Origin: Pagrus major
Lineage: Eukaryota > Chordata > Actinopteri > Spariformes > Sparidae
DNA length: 64,000 nucleotides
Reading direction: 5' to 3'
Assembly (NCBI RefSeq): GCF_040436345.1
Contig: NC_133236.1
Span: 12,578,443-12,642,442, forward strand
In this document: piece by piece, positions 24,701-37,352 of the stretch
Layout of the letters: the number at the start of each line of letters is the position of its first letter
Position numbering within the stretch: position 1 is the stretch's first letter
Translations under genes and position numbers: made by a program
The notes under the pieces: model-generated
Database searches by the model: none
Told to the model about the DNA's origin: nothing
What the model saw: only the letters and a program-made list of their open reading frames with translations

Positions 24701-27700
24701 CTGAATGATGCATGTTGACTCATAGAATCTGCCTAACGTGCCCAGTGAGCATGTGTGTTAACCTAATTCATGTCAGGTTTAATCTAGGTCATTACACATT
24801 TTACCCATATATGAAAATGGTTTGGTTGATTTATTATTCATCCAGCGAAGATAAAAGCTTGAGGAGCAAAACAACAAAGAATGATATCTGTTCATAAAAA
24901 AAAATTATCAGTGCTGTTCATTGGTCCTGGTACATTTCACATGTTGTCCCCTCATTGGCTCTTACCTTTGGTCCCCACCAGGTCACCCCAACATGCAGAG
25001 CGTAGTCGCAGCAGGCCTTGGCGTCGGCCTGACCTCGGCAGTTCTCGTAGGCATCCAGCAGGGAGCAGTGTTGCTCAGGCAGGACCATAGCCATCACCAT
25101 GGTGGTGCCACCCATCAGAGCAGCCTGGGTGAGGTGAGGGGGTGAGGAGAGGTGAGAGGAAGGAGGGAGAGAAAGAGAAAAGAGAGACTGATTAGAGACG
25201 AGAACAATGATGCCACTGTAAAGCACATAGACAGTGCTTGTCTTGGTGACAATGAGCAATAGTGCTTCCTCATGAACTGTTTGCTCATCATCATCATCAT
25301 CATGGTCGACTTGTTACTAGTTGTATAAAGACTGATGCACAAAGACTGACATAGTTATTCACATACAAGTGTTAACAGCTACTAGCTAGAGAGTTTCGGA
25401 GATGAAGACGAACTTCAAGCTTGTTGCTTTGTTTTTCTTTCTGTGTACAATTTCTGTAATTTTTTGTTTTATACATGCAATACCAGAAAATGTCTTGTTA
25501 TGTCGATGTTTGATGTATAGCAGTGTTTTGTAATTCGTGGAAAGACCCAAATGTTTGACATAACACAAAAAAAAACCTAACTAACTGCTTACACTTTGAT
25601 AAATATTCTTTTAAAAAGTAATCTGTAGTTGAGTGTTAAAAAACCTTCTAGACACCATTTAAGATATGTGATTCTTGTTCTGCGTCCCTCCTCCGTTTCC
25701 TTATTATAACAAAATAAAACCTAATCCTATAAAAAAAAAACATTTGATGATGTTGATTTGCTCCCTCTGAGAACAACATTCCATAGAAAACTCTTTAAAA
25801 AAGTTAACTTTTCTGAAGGGGAAGGGGGAAGATGAGGATGAGAGAGAAAATGACTGATGAAGAAAGAGAGAAAGTGGAGAAAAATAGACAGTAAAAGACA
25901 CAGAGAAGTATGAGAGCAAAAAGAGGATGACAGGCTGTAAAAATGACGGGGAGTGGTCTGCGTTGACTTCATCTTGGTCGACTTTTGTGTAGCCATGACA
26001 ACAGATACTGCTCAGCCATGCCTGTCGTACATTCCCACCCTCCTCCTCCTCCACTCTCCATCTGAAACTCCTATTCAATATCCTCTTACAGAGTCTAACA
26101 GGGATATTGCACCGAGGCATGATGAGGAAACAAGCAATAATCATTTATGAAACAGGAAATGAGCAGAGAGAGATAAAAACAGGTAACATCCCATGTCCCA
26201 ATCGACCTACTTCAGTTCATTTTCACATCATCTGAGCTAAAACAGGTGCTCACTACCAAAATAGTGCTCATCTTCAATCATTTCTACAACATGGCCTGAA
26301 TAAAATGATATTTAATGTGAAAACTCTGATTTTTATGTCAGTGTTCCAGACTCCAGACGTGTCGCAGACAGGGGCGGGCTCATCTACTTATAAGTGACAG
26401 CTCCGCCAGCCAACGAGCTATCAGGTAGATCATTACCATAGTAACCAGTCCGAATCATCTGCAGTGTCAGCATAAGGTCTCTGCATACGTGTGTGCATGA
26501 GCGGTGTAGTGTCATTGATCACTGTCAGTGTGTGTGTGTGTGTGTGTGTGCGTGACTGTGTGTCAGAGGACATGGACACAGCTGGGGATTGTGGGATTTA
26601 TACTGTCTGCCTGCCTGGCCTTAATTAAAATTTACTGCCAGTACACTTCTCAAAAAAGGGAGATTGTGTGAGCAGAAGAGGTGAAAGAAACTCGACGAAA
26701 GAGCTAAAGGGAGAAAGCCATGTGCATGTATATGTGATTGGTATACTGAACATTATGATTGTGCATTTTCATCAGTGTGAGTGTTGCTGAGGAAAGTATC
26801 TGACTTTCCTCTGCCAGGCAGGAATAAAGAAACTGTCTGCAGGATGAGATGTCTTTAATCCTGCCCTGTTTCCTCTTTTTAGGCTGCATCTGTAACTACA
26901 GTCTAATTTTAGACTGTTCTTAATTACAAATCTGCTACGAAAAGATTTAAGAAGTAGCAAACCAACACTGACAGGCAGTTATCACCCATAATATATATAC
27001 AGTCTGGGCTGCTCTGATGAAATTGTTTGAAACTGGAGTTGCTGATGAAACCAGTGGAGGAAGCAGACGAATCAGGCAGTTTTCAAAACATCAGTTTTAG
27101 TTCTTTGTTCAGTACACTCTGTTTGTGAGCAGACATGTTTTGTTAATAGATGCAGATATTATTTTTGATAATAAAAAAATGTCAAATTACTGTAAAATGT
27201 TTTCATATGTAAAATATTTCATTAGACATCTAGGATTTTATTTGACTTACTACTTAAAGATCCCTTCCAGCCACATTTCTTACTTACTATCTTATGTCTT
27301 TTCACTAAAAAAAGTTCCAAGTATTGGATCAGTATTGGCTTCCGAACTATTTGTGATGTCACAAATCATGCTCGTAGGCCCACCTTTTAAAATCAGCTTT
27401 TCAGCTTATCAGCTCTGAGAAAATATACACCTTGAGCAGATGAATGTGAAAACAACCTTCTAGTGTCAAACTCTACACATACATCATCCTACACAGTAAA
27501 GCTCATACATTCAACTGTAGGAACACGAAGAAACACATTTTTCACTGTCGGGGGTCTATGATATGAATATGTTGTGTTAATTAAAACATGAACTGTGTGT
27601 TGTGATGAATGTCAACACCCATAACGTTGCCCTTAAATGATTTTCACATGTTGTTTTGCAGCTGCAGTAATGGTTAAGTAAGTGTATGGCATTATTTTAA

Positions 27701-30700
27701 ACTTATTATAACAGAAACAGAATTGTTGTTGTGACAAAAACACTTTGTTGTCATTGTGTTAGAAAAAACAACAAACATACTCTACATATGGTGCAGGTGA
27801 CTGTAAAAGCAGACTGTGTGTTTATCCTGTTGTTAAGCACTACACCATCAGATCATCAACATGGCTTTAATCTAACAGCTCTCTTGTCAGTAAACCCGAC
27901 ATACTGTCTGTATTCCCCCCTCAGATTCCTTAAACATGTTACTGATCCTTGACAGCAGGGTTAAAGTGGATGTTGACACATAAATCCCAAACTGTGTTTT
28001 AACATGAATCCCCCACTCTATTAAAGACCCAAACTCCTACTGTGAAGATAATCCCCCGACAAGAAAGTAAAACAGACAGAAGGAGAGGGGGTGAATGTGC
28101 ATCTGTCAGTGTGTGCTGGCAGCAGATTGTGATGCACAAATCACTGCAACTAGAACAAAAGTCAACATGGTATTATATGAAAAGAAAACTATCCAATAAT
28201 CAATTGTGAATAAAAATACATAACTCTCACTCTGTTTTATATCAACAAAAACTGAAATGACCAATTTGAAGCAGAGCTCAAATGATTATTCGAATATACA
28301 ATTAGTCAACTGGAAAAAAACTTACCACTGTCATTTGCAACTGTGTTGATAATTTATTAATTGTTTAAGCAAAAGAGCAAAAAAAAATTCACTGGTTCCA
28401 ACATCTTACAGTGAGTGTTTGCTGCTCTTTGTCTGTTGTAGTAAACTGAATATTTTGGGGTTTGGGACAAATTTGATGACAAAATCAACATCTGAAAACG
28501 ACAACACTTAAAAACTGAGAAAGTAACTGGCAGATTAATCGACAATGCTAAAAACATTAGTTGCAGCCTTAATTTTGAAACATCACATCATCAACATTTT
28601 TGCAATTTTATAGACAAATTATGAACTGAAAAAATATTTTTAGTCGTAGCCCGAGTTTCCTGTATGCAATGACAATAAATCATTAATAGTTTAATAATTG
28701 AATGATCCCAAAAAACCAATAAGCACACAGAAAGCTACATGTACTATATGTATGACAGAGGGGGAGGGAGGGGGAGAGAGTGAGTGAGACGTGACAGATC
28801 TGAGAGGATGAGAGGGTCTCTGCATCATGGACTCTGGGAGAGGCTATCAGTGTCAGACAGATTACAACTGCTGCTCTGTGAACAGCCTCTATCAGGACCT
28901 CTCATACTTCCCATTACAGCTGAGCAGCTCACCGTCTTTCATCCCCTTCACCTCCTCCTCCTCATCATCTCCCTCTACGTCTCCTGCCTGCAGAGACATT
29001 AAAAAGATCTCTGCAGAGCCTGCTCAGAGAGATACAGAGCTGGTCTGATGATATTTTTGCTGAGTATTTGTCTTTTCTAAAAGAAATCAGATCTGATCTG
29101 GTGCAGTCAAGCTGAAATTCTTACTTGATCGATAAGATTGATCATTACTGCAGTAGACTAATTGTGGATCACAGTGAGGGGGGATCAAACTTAAGTCGAG
29201 TGTAAGTACAGTACACAGTATTCAGTTTGTAGTTAATAGTACAAATGTTGTAGTGTTATGGGAGTGTCTGGTTGTATTGTTGGGGAGTTGTTTGCCTGCT
29301 GGTCACACTGGCGACAATGCTTTTGCTGTAACCATTCAGCTACAGGCACTCCATATTTTTGAGTTTAAATGGGGCCTATTCAAATGAGGCCCATTCAAAT
29401 ATTTTTTTAGAAGGGACAGATTTACAAAAAAATTAAGTGCCAAGGGGCCAGACTTTTACATTCTCTACCCTGTTTTCACAATTGAAAATGAAATATTATA
29501 TATTTAAGAAACAACTTTTTAATCTAAGAAGTTAGTTCAGTTTGATAGACATAACTAATGAATGGGCTAATCAGTCTATTAAAAAAAATATCTAAGGGCT
29601 GGGATGAGGTTATTAAAGGGCCACATTCGGCCCACAGGCTGTATTGCAATTACAACAAACTATAAATGAAATAACAAAGAAAACATTTGTATACATTTGC
29701 AAAAACATTATTTACTTGTTAAGTTAATCAAGTTTGTGGTCTTACTAGCTAGTCAACAAAGCTGAAAACCAGTGAACCTAATATGTCTTAAACATCTTTA
29801 GATGATTTATCAACATTTTATGATAGCATGTAGCAGATACTTTATATTTTTGAATAAAACATCTACTTTCTTCCAGAGGAAATTCTTGAATGGTTTGCAT
29901 ATCTGATCTGATCTGAGGTCTGTTAGCGTTAAGTCTATATACAAAACAGCTCAATATCTGGACACAAAACTATCTACACTAGTATCTACACTGCATGTGT
30001 GAGCAGTGGGTGAAACAGAAGGGGGTGAAGCAGAGGAAACAGTGAGGGGGGAAGAGAGGAGGACGGAAGGAGAGGGAGCAGACTGTTAACAAAACGATAG
30101 GAGGGAGAGAGGAGGATGCCGGGGGAAATAGTTTTGGGGTTCATCACAATTGCACATGAGCTGTTGCCGCAGCAACGCAGTCACCATAGAGAACACACAA
30201 TACTACCATGGACATGCGTGCGCACACATTTGCTGCCTCTGATTTCCACACTAAGAGCGGGGGGTTAGTTGCCATGGCAGCGAGGTCAGTGGGTAGGGGT
30301 TGGTAATCGGGGGTTGCCGGGGTAAAGCTGGCATATGGACGATTCAATCCCCCCAAATTCCTCTCACCCCAATTCATCTGGCATTCCATTAGACTCAGAG
30401 CTCATTCAGATACAGCACTGCAAAGACCCTGCAGTTAATGTCATTTACCACAAAATCTTCTAAACGCACTGGCACTGTTTCTAAGAAGAAAGACACTAGA
30501 AATTATAATCCAAACATTCAGCTGATCTACTTAGAGGGCAGATATAGTACTGAACCGAGGGAAGGCCACGTGCAGGACTGTGGATGGACATAACAAATAA
30601 ATATCATGATGAACAAACACTTTCTGATTCAAATTCATCTTCATTTAAATGATCCGATATCATCCAATCTGATTCATAAAATCCTGAGATTGATCTTTCA

Positions 30701-33700
30701 ATATATGTATATGTCAGTGTCTGAAGTTAACACCTGTCAGGCTCCAAATAGGGATTGATTTTCCGTTTGGCGAGTAAATCTCTGAAGGCTATCCTCCACA
30801 CTGGCGGATATAGAATCACATCAAATTGAAGTCTATTCAAGTCTCTTCAGAAAACGAATATACTTGGGACATTGTTGATTGGAATTGAATCAATGGTGAT
30901 AGCTAGCTCTAATCTTACACAGTATGAGCAAAATTAATTTTCTACAGAAATCTGAATATTATTAGAGATTACTTTTGTTTGCCTGAAATATTTGAAAACA
31001 ACAAAAATAACAACACGCAACTACATTATTTTATCTTATTCTCTTTATGTAAGAAAGAAGATAAGTTTGTGATTATGCTTGATACAGATTTATCTTGTGT
31101 AATACTACCACCAACACACGCTGAGAGTTTAATTTTTGGGGAATAATTGCTGAACAAATCTCAAAATGATAGACGACAGAATAAAATCAGCATTTAAAAC
31201 ATGTTCTCAAGGCGTTACAAAATTAAAACCAGAGCTCTCTTCAGGCAGTCATCATCTTCTACCATTAAACTCACTAATTTTCTTGAAACCCAGTGATTTT
31301 TTTGGGTAAATGTGATTCACCAAGAAAATCATAATCATAAGAAGGAACATTGGTCCTAAACGCACAATTGCTGTAAGCCTTCAAAATGGATTTCTGCAAA
31401 TTTGTTTGATCTAAGCTTACATTATGTCGAACGACTGCCATACCCTTGTACACCAAGTTGACGCCTATAACTTAAACCCCCCCAGAGATAAAAATCTGTC
31501 CGGCAACAAGAACAAAAACAGCCCACAACATCCTCCTACACATTACTGCTCTGGGCAACAATTACACTCCTTTCGAATTTTTAAGTCTCCTAATTATTAA
31601 ATCATCCTCTCTCCTCTGAGTCTCAGGGGTTCAGTGGAAAACATGCAGACCATCTGAAAGAATTGAACTAATAAACCGAGTATGAATGAAGGCTGAACAG
31701 CTGGGTGTGAGTGTGGGTAAAGAGAAGTCTTTGCCATCAACCAGAAACGTGTCACAGCTGTTTGGTTTTACTTCCTAAAGGACCAGTGTGAGAACATATG
31801 TGGTCATTAGTCTTGATGAACATATGAAGCTGAAAGCAGGGTGAACATTTGTATATAGAAAATAAAGAGTGAGTGAGAGAGAAAGTATGTCTGTGTATGA
31901 CAGCTGCCTCTGGTTTCTAAATGTGTTAATCACAGGCATGCTGACAGGTCATTACACAGTCCTGTGTGTGTGTGTGTGTGTGTGTGTGTAGGTGTGCGTG
32001 TGTGTGTGTGTGTGTGTACCTTGGTCCCACTGTAGAAGTCATCCTGAATGGCTGCGTTCATGAAACTGTCCTGCATATGCACACTGGTGTCTATTCCGCC
32101 CGGCAACACCAGCTTTCCAGAGGCGTCAATCACCTTAGCCCCGCCCGGTATCATCAGTTCCTTTCCAACCTGCAACGAAGAACAAAAACGCACAAATTAC
32201 ACAACTTTATTAACAAGCAGTTTGCCCCCATAACATGCATCTGAACCACTGAATTTAAAATAACTATATAGGGCTATAAAGGACATTTGTGTTTGGGTCA
32301 ATGTACTTTTAATATAGTCCATTAAATTGTGAAGAGAGACAGGGTGGATTAAGACAAGTGTTTATACCACAGTGAGTGCCTGACTGAGATTATTAATTTT
32401 GGCACAGACTGAAATATCTCACCAACTATTGGATGAATTGCCATGAAACCTGGTAACCACGTTAATCACCTCCTCAGCCTGATTCCTAATAACTTTTATA
32501 ATTAACTTTCATCTAGCACCATCAGGTCAGAAACTTAATATGTCCCATGTGCCTACCAAACAACTGCAAAATGAATGACATTCCCATCAGCCTCAGCCGT
32601 AAATGCTAAACTAAGGTGGTGAATATGGTAAAAGTTTAACTTGCTTTACTTCAGCGTGTTAGCATTGTCACTGTGTGTATGGTAGCAGAAGGACTTAAAC
32701 CAGGTGACAACACCACCATAATTACTCGACTTTCTACGTGTGTTTTTAATCAGGAATGCACTGATACTTAAGCCAAATGTTGGTATCAACCGATATTTGT
32801 CTTGTTGACCACTATCAGCCTATTAGCTGACAAGATGACATTCACCGATACTGGCTGCTATTTATCTGATGTGCCATATCAAATTTTTTGCTGGCACATT
32901 CATGAGCTACTGGCTCTTGGCATCCTTGCCATCAGTCTATAAGGCTATGTCTAGGGCTGATAGACAATGCCATCATACCATCATGATTTAAAGGCCCCCA
33001 CCAGAGAGCACAAAAAACTAGTGTGTCCCCTCAGAGTTGCCGTAAGACAGGAGTTGTTGGCATTTGTGACATGACAGAAAATGACAAGAAGTGACGTATT
33101 AAACCCTCTCAATTAGGCAAAACTCAAGATGCTCCGTTACACTGGTGGCAGCAGTGACTTTTATATGCAGGGCTGCTGTTAGTATGTTTTTCTCAATCTC
33201 TCAGTGTTGTTGTTAATTGCATTAGCTTAGCTTCCTCAATACAGGTAGCCAGCTAACTTTGTTTCAATCCTATGAGGCTAACACGATGTCATTGTCCATC
33301 ACAATGATTCACTGTGGTTATCGTCATATACAACTCGCGCAACCATAGCTATGAAAGTACTGACAAATTCTTCGCATTGAGTAGGTAGGTGTTCCACGGG
33401 ATAACAAGTTTAACAATTTTAAAGCAGTTTACTATTTTTTAAGCAACTTTTTTCCCTTTTCTTTAAAGAAGGTTATATTAAAGGTTGTTTACTGGTTGAC
33501 TTATAAGACCGTATTTGTGCTCTTTTAAAGATGTTGTAATGAAGGGCTGAATTACTTTTATAATCAAGATTTCTTTGTTTCCCTTGCACAAAAGAGAAAA
33601 GAATAATAACAGCAAAAAACAACGGTATTGTCCCAAAATTTCTCAATTGGTGCATCCCTTTTTTTAACTGTAAAGTTAGAAATTTCAGCTGTTAATAGGC

Positions 33701-34540
33701 TCTGGCTTCCCATACATGCTTGAATAGTAAATGCTCACTGCAAAGTAACCATAGTCAGTGCCAACACATACAGCACTTTGCAAGTGAGTGGGAGTATCAA
33801 GGAGCTGGAAGAGAAATACCACTCTGCTTTACATTGTAGTGTTATCAGCCTACACCTTAGTCATCGTTCTTTTAAATATGTTGTATATTATCACCTACTT
33901 AATGCTTTAAAAATGATCACTTAACTAGCAAATCAAAATAAACAACCTTATTCACACGTGTCTATGTTTAAGTTCTCCAAACACCGATCCTCTCAACAAT
34001 ACTGTTATTGGAAGGGAAATAAGCTTTCACAAAGTGTGTGAGCTCGACTATCTATGGCAGTGGTGTTTCAGTGGGATTACAGCTGAGCTCTCCAGGTTTC
34101 TGAGTCGAATGCATCCTCCTCACATAAACCGATGCTTATTTCCATGACAACGCTCTGTGAGCTAATTATAGCTTTCACTATCATCATGCAGAGGCCACAG
34201 AGTTCACAGAACAGTCCATTCTCCTCATGATGTATTACTGAGGAATGAGTCACACTAACAGCTGTGGACGCTCTGGACAATGAATGTGCCATTCAAAGTG
34301 TGTGCTTGTCTGTCATGACAGACAAAGAAATATGCTGAGAGAAATAAGGGTATGACTTGTGTTTAATGTGCATGTTATTTTGTGAAAATGTGTGTATTTG
34401 TACAGCATGTGTGTGTAAATATGGTCTACCTGCTGAATGATGCCGTTCTCAATGTAGACATCTGCTTCTTGGGTGAAGTCATCATTGACCACCTTCCCTC
34501 CCTTGATGAGGATACGCATCGACCCCATGTTGGCAGCCAT
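18794..34540 (-). CDS. dpysl5: DPYSL5 (CRMP5), dihydropyrimidinase-like pseudoenzyme, complete CDS in 14 coding exons
   Basis: Exons, 5' to 3': 34540-34430, 32169-32020, 25124-24966, 23350-23171, 23075-23007, 22096-22052, 21964-21889, 21772-21616, 21445-21304, 21111-20969, 20869-20662, 19153-18970, 18879-18794. A non-coding exon lies near 44.2 kb. The list gives 13 coding exons; with the 5' exon the gene has 14. The frame closes to 569 codons plus TAA (human CRMP5 is 564 aa). The N-terminus [15 protein letters not shown] and C-terminus [14 protein letters not shown] match CRMP5 rather than CRMP1-4. The amidohydrolase barrel is recognisable but metal ligands are lost: the first His of HxH is Ser66 (His68 stays), the carbamylated Lys is Gln158 (SFQMF), a His is Asn247 (LVNVSS), and the Asp is Glu325 (SEHRPF). 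CRMPs are cytosolic tetramer-forming proteins of developing neurons that bind tubulin and act in semaphorin and growth-cone signalling; CRMP5 restrains dendrite outgrowth. The C-terminal tail (from about 490) is the most diverged part. Confidence 0.97.
19740..19935 (+). mobile_element. Retroelement 3'-tail remnant
   Basis: T-rich sequence ending in GCACAGGAACTTCCTTCTGG then ATTAATACAG, close to the AATTTCC..TCTGGGATCAATAAAG tail of fish LINE fragments. It lies in a dpysl5 intron. Confidence 0.4.
20050..20215 (+). repeat. Dispersed repeat fragment
   Basis: CACTGGCCTGGAGCTGGAG, then TATGGCTGCCCACTGCTAC and a GTATGAGACAAATACAGA-like end resemble a teleost retroelement fragment (CACTGGC...GGCTGCCCACTGCTCC). 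Assigned by pattern memory. Confidence 0.4.
22276..22710. mobile_element. MITE with AGGGCTTTTCACACT inverted ends (hAT-like)
   Basis: The left end AGGGCTTTTCACACTGCA...TTTAGCCCA is mirrored at the right end (reverse complement AGAGCTTTTCACACTACACTTAGCCC, read in parts). The interior is made of GGGCTAA/TTAGCCC motifs. I see no matching 8-bp target duplication, so the superfamily is a guess. It sits between two dpysl5 coding exons. Confidence 0.6.
24330..24660 (-). repeat. Dispersed AT-rich repeat ending in ATATTGTGCAGCCCTA
   Basis: Repeated CACAATATGGCAATAAG/AATCGCAATATAATT motifs and the terminal TGTGCAGCCCTA fit the teleost family that begins TAGGGCTGCACAATAT when read on the minus strand. 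It is intronic in dpysl5. Confidence 0.5.
26432..26445. promoter_or_regulatory. Single RFX X-box-like palindrome
   Basis: ATTACCATAGTAAC is a near-perfect palindrome matching the X-box (RTTRCCATRGYAAC). It is in the same dpysl5 intron as the cluster at 30.2 kb and in a locally GC-richer, repeat-free stretch. Confidence 0.35.
28268..28570 (+). repeat. AATCGATTAAT-family dispersed repeat
   Basis: Order of blocks: TGGTTCCAACATCTTACAG, TAGTAAACTGAATATTTTGG, GGCAGATTAATCGACAATG, then TTAGTTGCAGCCTT. Same family as copies at about 37080-37352, 39490-39785, 40374-40690 (reversed), 48565-48830, 54795-55030 and 62170-62440. Confidence 0.6.
30163..30326. promoter_or_regulatory. Cluster of RFX X-box-like palindromes (candidate intronic enhancer)
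   Basis: Four sequences close to the RFX X-box (GTTNCC-AT-GGNAAC) lie within 164 bp: GTTGCCGCAGCAAC (30163-30176), GTCACCATAGAGAAC (30180-30194), GTTGCCATGGCAGC (30268-30281) and a weaker GTTGCCGGGGTAAA (30313-30326). The function is inferred from motif density only. Confidence 0.4.
31965..32018. repeat. (GT)n/(CA)n microsatellite abutting a dpysl5 splice donor
   Basis: Interrupted GT repeat on the plus strand. On the gene strand it is a CA tract starting three bases into the intron after the exon at 32169-32020 (donor GTACACACAC). Confidence 0.9.
32170..34429 (-). other. dpysl5 intron between coding exons 2 and 1
   Basis: No coding content. About 32740-32990 has GCACTGATACTTAAG and ATCAACCGATATTTGTC motifs like decayed GCACCGATA-type repeats. 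The rest is unremarkable AT-rich sequence. Confidence 0.5.
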
Positions 34541-37079
34541 AGTCCTACCAGAGGAACAAAAAAGACATTTCACTTTAATATTACAGTATAAACATGGAGA
34601 CCATAATGTCAACACTGTTACCACAGAGCTTGAGTTCTGTGCTGGCAGCTTCCTGTCGGAAAAGAAATGGGAAATAACCAAGAAAATGCTGCTGTATGAC
34701 TCATTTGGCGTGTCTGAGTGGCAGCCCAACTGGAAACCACTTATTTGTACACTCATCCCACAAGGCTGTCCAATGTTTCTGTGCAAAAATGATAATTACA
34801 TTTTGCCTAACCGTTCCATGTTTTTGTGCAGATTGAGCCTTAAAAAATTGTACTGTTTGAAAGGAGACGGATCAAAATGACAAAAAAAAAACATCCCTCT
34901 GACAAGTAGGTAGATATTTCAGGTAAAAAAACAAACAAGAATGAATGCAAAATGGTTCACAGGATCCTGAGTGGTATTCAGGTGCCTTAGTAGAAGTCTA
35001 ATATGTGACTTGTGGCATTGAGTATGTTTCACAGCCTTTGTTGCAGAAATTATGTTGTAATATTCTCTAATAAGAAGTTTTCACTCATTAAAAAACAGAT
35101 TGGTACGTTGCTGCCTCTGATTGCTGAAACATAAGGAGCTAATCATCCATAATTATACCAGTCTGTTCATCTTGTTTTCTGCTGAGTAACAGTTTCTGAC
35201 ACATATTCTGTCTTTTTGTCTCAGGAGATGGAAAACTTCCTCCAAGCTTTTAGTGTGTCAGCTCGGCCTATGAAATATTAAGTGGCGAGCAGAGGATCCA
35301 TAATTTACAAATCTATTACAGTATCTGTGGGATTGGTACAGATTCTCAGAATATAGCATGGCCTGATGGAAAGTAGAGGTTTTTTATATCTACTTACTTG
35401 ATTGTCTTACCAGCTCTAAGACAGCTGGGTTTAAAAGACCAATATTTACTGTTTTTCACTCCTGTGATTAGGGAATTAAACTGACAAAATAACAATGTTT
35501 TCATAATCCGTTTAATCAGTGATACCCACAGTATGTAGTTTCTGTTGCTAGGTTTCTTTCAATCAAAACAATGAAAACAAAGATGTAGTTTGATGACGTT
35601 GTGAAGTAGCGTGTGATCACGAGAGTTGTATTTCTTTTTTGGTAAACAACCACCACTATCTGGCGTGACTCAGGCACAAATTTTCAAGGATGAGGTAATG
35701 TATTGAAGTTTTACACCTGCTAATTTAAGTCATGTCAACAAAGGATGCATCATCTGACATTTTTCCCAAAAGTTGTAGCAACCTAATGAAACGATCATTA
35801 CCATGAATATAATGATTTCTCTGTGTTTGAATACTGTTATAGATAAATAACAAAGGTCTAGTCGATTTTAGACTTTTTAATGGAGTTACATATTATATTA
35901 TTTATTAGTATTCAAATCATTAATACTAAAAATCATTGCTGGTTGCAGCCCTACTTCCTATAAATATTTAAAGCAAGATGAATTTCCTAAAGGGCTTCTG
36001 ATTAAGAAACATGGATCTAATTAACCTAATTTCAGAAATTTTTACTGAATGTTGCACAATGAGCACTTTTCAAAATGAATGCCTGGTGGTGTTTGTGGGC
36101 ATCTATTTTCCCCACCCCCTCCTTTACAAAAGATAATGATAACTTCTGGCAATGGTAATTTCAGGTTGTGTTAGTTACAGTACATGTCACACACAGCTTA
36201 TGTACAGACTCCTATTCAGCTAAATCTTGTGGTTTGAGAGTTTCTGACAAGTATTGGCTTCTTGTACTTTCCAATGTTTTGTCTGATGAAATTTTACTTG
36301 CAGGTGTGTGTAGGATTTTTGTTAGACTTTCGAGTTTCGATAAATATCTAAATATTTCAAAGTAAACTGTACATGAAAAGTGTATTTTTGCAACAAGGAT
36401 TTTTACCAGGTATTGGTCGAACATGAGATACTTTCAGATGTTTCTTGGGAAAGAAAGCAGCTTGAGCAAATCTAATGGGATCAACAAAAGTGAGAGGTTC
36501 CTCTACAAACATCCCTCTGTGTGTATGTGTGTATTCTGCATGGATGGCTGTATGCAATGTGTTTGATGGCAGGATACAATAGCCTCCCAGTCACACAGAA
36601 TCAACTCAAAGAGATGGAGGAGAATAGAGAGAGGAAGAAGAGGAGAGAGGAGGGGAATGACAGAAGAAAAGAGAACACTGAACAGAATAATGAGGAGCTT
36701 GAAATTCATACCCCGACCACACAAGGCTGTAATGGGTCCAAAGAGGAGGATAAAAGTTAAGCAGAAATTCTCACTTTAAGAAATACATGAGGCTTTGGAT
36801 TTCCTGTTGGTCAAGTTATTTTTTAAGTAATGCAAACATACAGTAAATACCAAAATATTGCCTGGTAGAACATATGGTTAGTGCTCCAATTTAAGAGTAC
36901 CAGGCTTCAAGGTGTAACTATTTTACTTACATAATGTGTTAAAAAAAATTGAAAATGCATTATTGTGTAGTCGTAAATTTTGCGCTGGTGCACCTAAATG
37001 AAAAAGGTTAGGTACACCAGTTCAACCAGTGTAAACAGTTATACTGGAACCCTGAGCACAGTAGAGCTTCGACGTTTGG

Positions 37080-37352
37080 TCGATTAATTGATTATTTGAT
37101 TAGTTGATAGAAGAAAATCATTTGCCAATTATGTCAATTTCAAGAAACAAACGTCAAACATTTGTTGGTTCCAGCTTCCTGAATGTATCTGCTTGTTTTT
37201 TTTTTGTTATCACTTATGGGTTCTGGACCTTTTGGTTGAACAAAAGAAGCAATTTGAAGTCATCACTGTGTGTTCTGGGAAATTGTCATGAACATTTTAT
37301 GGACAAAACGATTAATCGATTAATAATGAAAATAATCGTGAGTTGCGGTCCT
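37080..37352 (+). repeat. AATCGATTAAT-family dispersed repeat
   Basis: Contains TTGGTTCCAGCTTCCTGAA, AAGAAGCAATTTGAAGTCA, TCTGGGAAATTGTCATGA, AACGATTAATCGATTAAT and the end GAGTTGCGGTCC. One of the better preserved copies. Confidence 0.65.

Larger units (their letters stand above)
25125..32019 (-). other. Large dpysl5 intron between coding exons 3 and 2
   Basis: 6.9 kb without coding exons. It contains X-box-like palindromes at 26432-26445 and 30163-30326 (separate entry), an AATCGATTAAT-family repeat at about 28268-28570, a (GT)n run at 26527-26550, purine-rich stretches (28755-28790, 30000-30120), and a decayed repeat at about 29370-29640 ending GGGCCACATTCGGCCCACAG. No RNA gene was recognised. 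Confidence 0.55.
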
